NCBI GenBank assembly: GCA_905220665.1
Contig: CAJNAR010000189.1
Span: 1 to 64,000, forward strand
Direction of reading: 5' to 3'
From: Albugo candida
Taxonomy: Eukaryota > Oomycota > Peronosporomycetes > Albuginales > Albuginaceae
Length of the DNA: 64,000 nt
The position numbers and the translations under genes were made by a program. A model generated the notes under the pieces. It saw only the letters and a list, made by a program, of their open reading frames with translations, was not told where the DNA came from and made no database searches. Below, piece by piece: positions 52,373 to 61,648 of this stretch (position 1 is its first letter; the number at the start of each line of letters is the position of its first letter).

Positions 52373-52899
52373 ACATTCCATTTGAGGAATATCAGTTTTG
52401 GTTCTAGTGAACATTTTGGTGATTCTTCGAGCTTGGTTTCTCGCATCAATCATCATTATGGCGATACTATTCCGACCCAGGCCGCGCTATTTGCGGAACT
52501 TTTCGCAGGGTACGAAGCCCAGACGTTAGCCTTGGATTTGGCTGCATTCGATTTATACCTCCGAGCTTATGGATCCACCCTTTATATGGACCCAGTAAGT
52601 GTAGCTGCACCCATCAACGATGATCAGCCCACCCGCTTATCTCAAACATAGCCACTTTCTCCTTTGGAATGATCGTGTACTCATGACTCTTGCAACGGGT
52701 CTGAGTAGTTATCTCCTTTCCACGGCTCCCAAGTACATTAAGGATGCTAGTAGTCTTCTGAGCTACACACTTTTTTGCTCGGACAATCTTTTGGAGAAAT
52801 CAGGCATGAACTCCACAATTGCTGGACCTCAGCGATGCTACCGACTTAGGCGGCCGCACAACCATAGATCCCACTCGACTCTAAGCAGCCTTGGACTTT

Positions 52900-55800
52900 C
52901 CACAGCCCTTCCCTCAATGTGAATGATCTGAATCAAGTCAACCCAGCCTTTTACTGACAAGTTGTCCATACTCATCAACTTATCGCGCTTCAAGAAACGC
53001 GGTTATTCTGTGCCCATCAGGAACGACGAAACTTGTATTTCATCAGTACCGTGGAGTGCGCCGTAAAGTCATTTTGGTCTCCGTTGGATGTTACCAATGG
53101 TGTTGGACGTAGTGGTGTGGGATTAGTCTTCCCGTCCAATCACCTCTTCGGCTTCATGATCAATATCAAATCCAGACATATCACGAGCGCGTATCAAAGC
53201 AGCTACATGATTATCGAAACTTCCTTGGAACAGCAACACGTGTGGACTATGTGATATATGCACCTGCTCAGCTTGCCGCAAGACAAACGTCTCCGAATCT
53301 CTCCCTACTGCCTTCCCGGAAGGTATTCAGCATATCGTCTTAAGGGATTTCAACGTTCCCATTCACTCTTCCCTGGATTCTGGAAAATCACAACACAAGT
53401 GTCCGACTTCCGCTTTAATACAGCGATGGATTCTTTACTTTGGACAAGTCGATCACTATGCATCGACTTGTCCCACGACACAAGATTTACGGGACTTGAT
53501 CGCCGTAATCGTATCGATTACAACTTCCTATCGCCGGATCTCTTCTCGCAGAACTTGGTTCGGGTCAAGCACAACTTACCGATCAATACCATCACGCCGA
53601 TCAATTTCCACTCACTTTTCAACTACGGCATGCCGCTTATACGAGTTGTACTCGCCTTCCTTGTAAATGCCCACATGGCTATTGCGGAATCACAGAGTAG
53701 AAGCAGCATTACATTCCAACTTAGCGGTCTTTTTGGAGCGAATCAGTACTGGCGCAGAAGATAATCTCGGGGCCTTGTTCGACGAACACAAGAGGACCGA
53801 CTTACTGTACCTTCGCCGTCCATTCCGAATTATCAAGGATCGCAAGAAGCAACGCCTCGTCAAGATACTCATGACGCTGCTCAACTTGCCACTACCGACC
53901 CTACGCCGCTCAATACGGAAGAAGCACGAAGCCTCAAAGCCACTATTCATGATGAAGAAACACGCCGGAGAACACTAGGGCCCTGGCATCACATCGACCC
54001 CAGTATCCGTTTCAGCGAAAAGGCCACCAAAGCTTTTCTTCACCCACCTGCACCCATCTTACGACAAGTTGGCATCCCTCGACACAACGACCTGATGGAT
54101 CCGAGGCTACCGATCCTGATGAAATGGCTACAATTCATCGGGACTATTCAGCTCAGATATTTCAATGCACTTCCAACGAAGACTTTTCCAGTGTTCGCTT
54201 TCGCCAACATGATCCGATCGATCTTCACTCCGTTTTTCGACATACCACCCCGAAACTTACGGATCAAGATAGAGCCTACCTTGACACACCGTTCACAGCA
54301 AACGACTTTTACTGTGCAATCACGACATCAGTCCGCAACAAAGCTCCTGGTTAGGATGGCCTTCCAGAGGAATACTATCAACTTTTCATCTCGACTTGGG
54401 CAATCGTCTTCGAGTTAGATAACTCCGCACAACTTTCGAAAATACGCCTCACCACGTTTCAATGACAAGCAACGTTTACTCTCCTCTACAAGAAGGGTGA
54501 CCGCAACATACCAACCAACTACTGAACCATCACCTTACTCAACCATGACGCAAAGCTCGGTCCGAAGATCCTCGCCTTTCGCCTTCGCAAAGTCCTACCG
54601 AAGCTACTACACACCGATCAAAGTGGTTTTGTTCAAGGCAGACCGATTCGGCATGCATTAGTGCCGTTCCAAGACATCCAACAACTTTTCCGGATTCGGT
54701 TTCCGATGCTGGCGCCATCTTATTGGACTTCTCCAAGGCGTTTGATAGTGTGTTGTGGCCTGCCCTTCACAGTATTTTACACCATTTTGATTTTGGAGCG
54801 ACTTCCGTTCATGCATCAAGACCTTCTACAAAGATGACCTTATTGCTATCATGGTAAATGGTTGCGCGAGCAATTTTTTTTAACTTGGTAGCGGAGTACG
54901 CCAACGTGATCGCCTTTCACCATCGCTCTTTATTGGATTATCTCAGCGCAACGACAGGACATCTTGGCATTCCGATACCAGGATCATCAATGACTCAACA
55001 CCTTTCGGTGTTCGCGGACGATTGTACCGGCATGCTGAGAGACCTCCGTGACACGCCCAAATTTATTGCCCAAGTCAAACATTACGCAATGTTTGACGGT
55101 CTCCAATTGAATACGTCCAAGACTCAAATACTTGGTTTCCGCCCTCCTTCATCGGCCTTAATCGATTCTTTGCATTGCTTCCCAAACCGTTTTTTTCGGT
55201 TAAAGCTCAAGTAACCTTCCTTGGGGTGGAACAGTACCAAGACTTCAACACACAACGACGATTCCTTCCCCTTCTCTCGAAGCTTCAAGCAAGATTAGTT
55301 GCCTCGCGCTTTCGAGTCAGGACATTACATGGACGCGCGATTATTCTTCGGACTATCGTTCTTCCCCTCTTATGGTACTCTACAGCAGTTACTCCTCTAC
55401 CGCCTTCGGTGATCGACTCGGTATGGAGGTTATGCAAAGTGTTTCTTTTTCAAAGACCACTCGACCTCAGTAGTGCAATCATTCGGCCAATTCATTCCAA
55501 CTGGATTACCTTGCCGACTTCCAAAGGCGGCTTCGGACTTCCCTGCATACAGAGCTTATCTCGAACAATGCATCTCTGCCTACTACCGGATGGTATTAAG
55601 GGTAGTGCGCCATGTCAAGAGCCTTCATGATTTCTACCAGCACTCGAACTTATGTCTCACGCCCTTCAAGGTACAGGTGTGGGTTTGGATATCCTTTACT
55701 CTTCCATTCATCTTTCCAGTATTCGTCAATCTCGATGGTCTTGACTTGGTTACCTTTGGTATGGGACATTCCAACAATGGTATCGCCTACTACGGGGTCC

Positions 55801-56875
55801 TTCGAACACGACCACACATCGATCCGACAAATTACAGGCACCTATATAGGGCCTTATTATCGGCGGGTATTTGAAAGCGCACAAATACCCTTGGAATATG
55901 CCAGCATCCACGCCAAGTTGTTATACCAGCAAGGATACCAGCATCTTTCCGATTCATATGCCGCCATGGTACATTGCCTACTCACAACGTCCTGAGGGAG
56001 CATTGCGGCGATCAGTGTTTCCGCGTTTTTTCGGGATTATACTGCGACTGTCAACCTTTTCATGACACATATCGAGAAACCAGCAGCACTATCACCACGA
56101 CCTATGAACCCATATTGCCTCAACATATCGCCGCGGCCTTTAAACCTTGGTCGTTCATGGACACAACTTTCGTCAAACTGAGCAATCAACGACTCTACCA
56201 TCTCCCAAGGATAGAGGTATCGCCCGATAAGGCGTTGGAAGCTCAATCTCCTACTCATTGGAACGCTATGCTGGAAGCGCAAAAGGATCTTAAACCAGGA
56301 TGTGCTTCCGTTTTCGCTGACCCCAAGTTACGATTACAACACAATGGATCACGTCTTCGCTTCAAATATCGCTACCATACCTCCGATATCTTGTGCTCTC
56401 ATGGTTGTGATTCACCGGAAACAGCAAGACATTTATTTTGGGAGTGTTCCTTAGCGACAAAGCTTTAGTCCTTCTCTCAATGCAAAATCTTCTCGTTCAT
56501 CGATGGACCACTCCCATTGGATACTGTTGTTTATGGCTCCAACTTAGTACTTTCAACACCAGTTTCTCAGCGATATGATTCCCACAATATCCTTCGCGTA
56601 CTCAACGTCTTTCGCTGCGTCATTCTCCGAACTTTATGGCTTATCCGCAATGACGCTATTTTCAAGCATCAAGTCGCGTGTCCTACCCAACTCTACATTA
56701 TGGCAAGGTGCTACCTTATCGCCCACATTCGTCGACTCAAACAAATTTCGTCCTCCAATAATGGGCTTATGGCTGTAAGTGATTATTGCCTAGCACCTCT
56801 CTTACCGATGCACTTCCCAGCGATGGTTTCCCACCACTTCGCGCTGCCAGTAAAGACTTCGTCAAACTAAACTTC
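52900..56875 (+). pseudogene. LINE ORF2: endonuclease, reverse transcriptase, zinc-binding domain
   Basis: The endonuclease region starts with LIALQETR at about 52,979 (the catalytic Glu motif). It continues with LRDFNVP at about 53,337 (family GDFN, with Gly changed to Arg) and RIDYNFLSPDL at about 53,509. The reverse transcriptase shows NKAPG-x-DGLPEEYY (54,340; a TAG replaces one codon), LLYKKGDRNIPTNY (54,484), SGFVQGRPIRHA (54,624) and ILLDFSKAFDSV (about 54,716, catalytic Asp). GSGVRQRDRLSPSLF follows at about 54,888 (family GDPLSP altered), then FADDCTG at 55,011-55,031 (the catalytic Asp pair). A Cys-x3-Cys-x7-His-x4-Cys motif follows at about 56,390-56,440, then a tail with LRTLWLIRNDAIF (about 56,628). 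Frame changes and stops are frequent, so it is inactive. The product would nick target DNA and reverse-transcribe the element RNA. Confidence 0.85.
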
Positions 56876-57140
56876 ACCAATACTAGATTCGCCACTCTTG
56901 CTTCCACCGACTTTTGTTTTACCCGTTTGGTTCAATCAACGTTGGAGTAACCTGGTAAGGAGTGCACTAGTGTACTACTTTTGTCATAGGCGTCCGGATG
57001 GGTGTCATAATAGTCCCTGGACTTGAAAAATTCTGGTGTTAGGGCTTCCGAAGTTACGCGCATAACGGTAGGTTGTTGCACCAATAGTGTTAGTTATCTT
57101 TAAAAAGTGTAATGAAATTTGACAAACCATAATTGAATGC

Positions 57141-57372
57141 ATAATTATGTTTCTCACGTGACATAAAAAGGAGGGAATATAAGAATTCCCTGTATAAATA
57201 AAAGTATACATAGTATATTATTGTGTGTCATGTGACGTAAAAAAAGTGTGAAGGGAGTGAATTTAACCATCACCCGAAAAAATAAAAAGTATACATAGTA
57301 TAATTATGTGTGCCACCAGAATGTAAAAGTGAGTCAATTTAACCAAAAAGGGAGTGAATATAACAATTCGCA
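57141..57372 (-). repeat. Right terminal inverted repeat of the Mutator-like element, three tandem ~75-85 bp units
   Basis: Three consecutive related units are visible: 57,141-57,214, 57,215-57,298 and 57,299 to about 57,372. Each opens with ATAATTATGTnTnnCAC-type sequence, contains GGGAGTGAAT or GGGAATATAA, and the first two close with AAAAGTATACATAGT. The third and part of the second are the inverted match to 47,556-47,646. A fourth, weaker echo (GTGGGAGTAATTATATAACA) lies at 57,405-57,425. Repeated units in the terminal or subterminal region are typical transposase-binding architecture in long-TIR elements. Confidence 0.65.
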
Positions 57373-57440
57373 AAGTTTTATTTAATTTTCAAACACAATA
57401 AGTTGTGGGAGTAATTATATAACAATGCATGACGTAGTTA

Positions 57441-59935
57441 AAAAATGTGGGAATATCAAAACCCTATAATAATTATGGCTTGACGCATTTGTTCTAGATA
57501 TATCAGATAATGAACATAGCACTCGAATTGTACCCATGGGTACATCAAGATTCAATTCGTCATAAATCATAAGGTTGAGTTTCTCTTGGACTCCGTGATA
57601 CTCTAGATCTTCTTAGTAAAACGCCATATCACATTACGGCTCAGACGGCGACCACGAATAGACGTTACGCATGTGAAGATGAACGCTGAAAAAGGAAAGT
57701 CCTCCTCACACGACTAAGCAAAACAGGTTCGAAGCAAAAGTGACATTAAACCGGTCAAAAGACGCATTTGAACGCACTATATAAAGAAGTACTTGATCAA
57801 TGTTTTTGCAAATTTGGTCTAGTTACGCTGATGCAGAGTTGGTTCATTCAATCTAACAAAGTTACACTATCATGAATGCAAACGATGCGACACATCTATA
57901 TTTGACCAATCGTTTCTGAGTGACGTGGCCGCATCTGACAAATACCTAATAGCTGTCTACAGCTGTGGCGTGGCGAGGGATCACAAAGTCGATGGACCTT
58001 TCAAATGCAGAATGATTTTGATTTGAAGTGTTCTAAGAGCTGCATCTGTGCGCATGGTTCAATGAGATCTTGCGACCGCACAAATCATTTCTTGCTAGGA
58101 TCCTTAATTATAGTCAACCTGTCGATCAAGGGAAAGGCCCTATTCTTGCAACGAATCTTTGTTATATACTGGGATACTCTCATGACAAGGCAGCAAATTC
58201 GTAGTGTAAACAGGCTTGGTAATAAACTTTGGAATCGATGTACGAGCAGGACGAAGCTGGCTAAATTGCAATATTCCTGTGCAGTAGCATCCATTGTATG
58301 AAATCCGATCAATGCACAGCGTACACTAGAGGTCTCGGGAAGTGATTAAATACACGTGATAATATACCATGCAGTTGGCAAATCCTGAAATACTTGGCGG
58401 TACAAATTGGTGAATTGGACAATAATACAATTCTCCCTTCTATTCAAACTTAAACAGCACCCGTTTTTGCCTCTTTGATATAGATCAAAGGAAAAAGTAC
58501 TTACTTGAAGTTTGGAAAAAAAAATTTCTCGTTCATTTCCCTTTATTCTCTGCCGAATGGTAAAATAGTCTTGTCATACTCGGAAGATTCCTTGCTGATA
58601 AAGTGCTGCTTCACAATCAGACCTATTGCATTTGAAACCAGCAAAAACAATACAAATGAATCATCAAATCGGTAACGAGATACGTAAATAAAAGTTACCA
58701 TTTCGTTGGGTATGATCCGTGTAATTCTACGCATCGAGACCGGATGCGTAAGGGTATTGGACCGTGCGGTTGGAGAAGCAAGATGTGTTGCTTCACATAA
58801 GCTTCAGGATATGCTGTACCGTAGAGGATATGTTTTCCTTTTACAATTTTTCCACGTAACTGAACCGACTGAATATTTTCGAAGGCGATTCTAGTATTAT
58901 TGCAAACCTAAATTCACAGACTTTTCTTATTTGTTTCGCACGGCAAACCCACTTGATGTTTGGCGAACTATGGTTTCGAAAATATGGATACAGTGTCGGT
59001 CGATCATTGCGAGGGATATCTTTATGCATGGGTCCTACAGCTTGCAATACTTTGTCCGCTCATCCCAGTCACCCGCTGATGCATGTCCGGAAATGTTATT
59101 GGTACTCAGGAGGAGCCAATTCTAATCGTGATCTGCTTGACGTAAATTCATTGGAAATTATGATAAGCCCTAACGAAAACTTTGGCTTTGGCAGTTGAAC
59201 ACTTTATTCACATATTTTGGCGCCTAAACTGGTTAAATTATGCGCGAAATGACCATGGGATGTACTAACTCCGTTCATTACTTTACACAAGCTACTTGGT
59301 CGGAGTAGACTGGTTTCCACTGTTAACGAAGCTCCATGGTAATCCTTATCAGTACCACACGATATCCAATAAAATTCGTCCTGACAGAAATTAACGGTAT
59401 GGAAAATTGCGACCTTAACATCGGATCGGCCGCAAAAGCATTCATTTTGCACTTCACTTAACGTCCCTCTTGCCATTGACGATATTATCAAAATGTTGTT
59501 GTATGCAAAAGAGAGTCTGAAAAGAACTCTGGGCTTCATGTCTGATTCAGTATGCTTTGCGTCGCCCAATTAATGCCTTGGTAAATATACCCCACTGTAA
59601 AGAGAAGGACAAATTGTGAAATATGTGTTTTATTCACTAGAACCAGCTTTTCGAATAAATGCATTGCAATATCGTCGCGACTCTGGTGACCAGACCTTCT
59701 TTCTGTAAATGACATGCATTAGCCACCTAATCCCAAAATTATCGTGATAATATGTCGCAGTCGTGCGATATGCACATTTCATAGCAAACGAACACCATCT
59801 ACAAGTAGCCAGGAAATGCAGCATTGTAAGCGATTCATAGTAGCTGGAGATATAGGGTTACATCAGCTCAGTTAAGGGTGTTCGCCCGTAGTACTTTTAT
59901 TTAGACACCTTTCTGTTACTACAGTTTGGTGGTTA
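57441..59935. other. Intergenic, no supportable gene
   Basis: About 2.5 kb of AT-rich DNA. ORFs at 58,005-58,301 (plus, 98 codons), 58,706-59,198 (plus, two frames) and 59,204-59,569 (minus, 121 codons) are the longest. None has a motif I recognise, and no repeat or RNA gene was seen. The pair of overlapping plus ORFs at 58,706-59,198 could be a decayed coding remnant, but this is not demonstrable. Confidence 0.5.
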
Positions 59936-59939
59936 TCTA

Positions 59940-60182
59940 CTCTATTCTAATCACTAGTATGTAACGCTCTGAAGAGCCCGGTCCAACTCCTGTACAGTTA
60001 TTTTCTGGTGTAGTTGCCAGCGGTCTTGACACGTCCATATCTTCATTGAGTAGGTTGACATTTACGTGGAGGAATCTTTGCCTCCGCCGAGGGGCCCCAT
60101 CGCAGCCCTTTTTGCCACCGCCGGGATTCGAACCGGTGCACACATAGTCGGAACACATGTGTACTAACCGCTAGCCCCACCG
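59940..60182 (-). mobile_element. tRNA-derived SINE (minus strand)
   Basis: Read on the minus strand, it begins near GTGGGGCTAGCGGTTAGTAC (A-box-like, 60,161-60,180). About 27 bp later comes GGTTCGAATCC (60,124-60,134), which fits the RNA polymerase III B-box consensus. A non-tRNA body follows down to about 59,940 (GGGCTCTTCAGAGCG, GTTACATACTAG). The acceptor arms cannot pair and the T-stem has mismatches, so this is not a functional tRNA gene. tRNA-derived SINE families are known in Phytophthora; membership in any one of them is not claimed. Confidence 0.65.
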
Positions 60183-60185
60183 ACG

Positions 60186-60370
60186 GGGTTGGGTTACCTC
60201 AGCTCAGTCGGTTGAGCACACGGACCCCCTGCCATAGGTCGTTAGTTCGATCCCCGGTAGTGTGGGCAGCGGTTTGAGCCCACCCAAGCAATAAGCTTGG
60301 AAAATGTCTGCCTCCGTAGGTTTGAAGTCAGACTTAAGTGATATTCACACGGTCAGGGGCTCACGATAGG
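60186..60370 (+). mobile_element. tRNA-derived SINE (plus strand)
   Basis: The head contains TTACCTCAGCTCAGTCGG then TTGAGC (60,194-60,217), a near-canonical D-arm/A-box with GCTC/GAGC stem halves. GTTCGATCC (60,245-60,253) fits the B-box consensus. The T-stem halves and the acceptor ends do not pair, so it is not a working tRNA. The body continues through AATAAGCTTGG and TGAAGTCAGAC; the 3' end is uncertain (60,310-60,380). It starts a few bases from the head of the minus-strand SINE. Confidence 0.6.
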
Positions 60371-61304
60371 TAAGGAAGATAGTTAAGGAACCAGATGAAC
60401 AGCGTAATGAAATGCTTGACAAAGTAGCTGCAGATATAAGACCGCATGATTATAATTGGTTTTGATTGATAAATTTCTTATAAAAATCGTATTATGTAAT
60501 GGTGCGTGAATCCTGAGAAGAGAAATTTTCACATATGTGAATCCATTTGTGATATCTGTCACATCTGGCTTGCGTTGGATGTCATTTTTCTTCTCCAATT
60601 ATTGAATAAAGATGGCTTGAATTTCTGGCCGAGTTGTTACTGAAACGTATTGCTGAGAAGTATATCAAACAGTTCAAATTCGCGATCAGTATTGCTGATA
60701 CTCGTTCGACGGAGTAAGTACAAAGTTCAGATCAGTGGACTTTTAATCGCTTTCTCTACTTTGTGCTGTTCTTGATATCTTTATCTTGCGTTAATAGATA
60801 GCTGCTTGTGTATAATAAAAATGTAAAAGGCTGCTTCATATAAAATGCCTTATCCCAACCCTTCGCTGCCTCGAAGCCTAAAACTATGAAGCTTTGGCAC
60901 TTCTACCATCCTTAATCATGCTAGTAATGATGGATTCGTCTCTTTAAAACGTATTTCTACCACCAGATGATTGGCTTCTTTTGCACCGTTCTGCTTTCTT
61001 AGATGACTATATAAAATGATACGTTCATGCGATCTATGCGCTCAATGCAGGAAATCAGCTCGACTCCTAAAACGCTACTCATTCATTCATATTGAGTCAT
61101 AGTTTGGCAAAGCTATCACTGCAATTTCCGTAATTCAGCCGTCTACTTCCTAAATTTGTATCTAGACAAAAAAAAAAGCGCGTGATGATCAAAACGCAAA
61201 GGTTAATCGATCCCATTGTGGTTTCAACTCTGTTAAAAAAATCTTATTTTTTAAAAGTTAGATGGGCCTGACAATGGATGTGCACTCCTGGTTCGGCGCC
61301 CCAT
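60371..61304. other. Intergenic, no supportable gene
   Basis: AT-rich DNA with only a 71-codon minus ORF (60,383-60,598) lacking any recognisable feature. No repeat or RNA gene was seen. The sequence next to 61,304 is the presumed flank of the Copia LTR. Confidence 0.5.
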
Positions 61305-61638
61305 TGATAGGATAATTACATGCACAAAATATGTATTGTTCTGGGTTCATCTCTCTTTCATTAGACACTTTGTTATTAGGTATGTGCTTACCATTTATTT
61401 CAAGGGGCCTGGCCATCTTACTCATTTGTTAAGAGTAACAAGGAGATAGGGTTCGCGAAATGAGCTTTCAGAAACAAAATTGATACGCGTCGTTATTGCT
61501 GAGTTTGTAATTGTTGGTAACTTGCACAGGGAGAATTCTGCGCAGGGGTAGTAAAAATGAAAAGTAGTATTAACCTTAAATCCTACACATGTAATTAGCT
61601 AGGAAGTTCAACCGTACATAGGAGCTTCATCATCAACA
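61305..61638 (-). repeat. Candidate 3' LTR of the Copia element
   Basis: On the minus strand the sequence directly after the polypurine tract begins TGTTGATGATG, the usual 5'-TG start of an LTR (61,638 downward). A CA end preceded by ATCCTAT occurs at 61,305, giving a 334-bp LTR of normal size for Copia elements. The start is well supported by the tract and the pol end. The end is a guess, because the second LTR lies outside the window and cannot be compared. Confidence 0.4.
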
Positions 61639-61648
61639 CTCCCTCCTC
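61639..61648 (-). other. Polypurine tract of the Copia element
   Basis: Minus strand GAGGAGGGAG immediately followed by TGTTG. In Copia elements a purine run of this kind primes plus-strand DNA synthesis and abuts the 3' LTR. It overlaps the last codons of the decayed pol reading frame (NFLVEEGV). Confidence 0.6.

Larger units (their letters stand above)
50690..56960 (+). mobile_element. Degenerate non-LTR (LINE) retrotransposon, ~6.3 kb
   Basis: A plus-strand element with a gag-like ORF1 followed by an ORF2 that had an apurinic endonuclease domain, a reverse transcriptase and a C-terminal zinc-binding motif. This is the order found in endonuclease-type LINEs such as the L1-like elements of oomycetes. 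Both ORFs contain many stops and frameshifts. The GC-rich, CA-rich coding strand stands out from the AT-rich surroundings. No poly(A) tail or target-site duplication was found, so both ends are approximate. It lies between the MULE transposase and the right MULE end, implying later insertion. Confidence 0.85.
47530..57440 (+). mobile_element. Composite nest: decayed Mutator-like element with MITE and LINE inside
   Basis: Inverted copies of the same ~80-bp sequence lie at about 47,556-47,646 and 57,276-57,360. They share TTTTTGGTTAAATT, CTCCCTTTTT and ACTATGTAT...TATACTTTTTATTTTT. Between them lie a Mutator-like transposase pseudogene (about 48,790-50,410) and a LINE (about 50,690-56,960). A 548-bp element interrupts the left end. 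The simplest reading is a Mutator-like transposon of about 3 kb with long terminal inverted repeats, later invaded by the MITE and the LINE. The exact outer ends and the expected 8-11 bp target duplication were not resolved, and ownership of the inverted ends by this transposase is inferred from position. Confidence 0.65.

Noticed and set aside
58706..59198. Overlapping plus ORFs as a frameshifted gene
   Set aside because: The residues look mildly protein-like but no family or motif is recognisable, and there is no supporting continuity upstream or downstream.
60100..60260. Functional tRNA genes
   Set aside because: A- and B-boxes are present, but acceptor arms do not pair and T-stems contain mismatches; a SINE origin fits better.
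61260..61304. Primer-binding site (GGGGCGCCGAACC on the minus strand) next to the LTR
   Set aside because: A primer-binding site should follow the 5' LTR, which lies outside the window; the position beside the 3' LTR makes this a chance resemblance.
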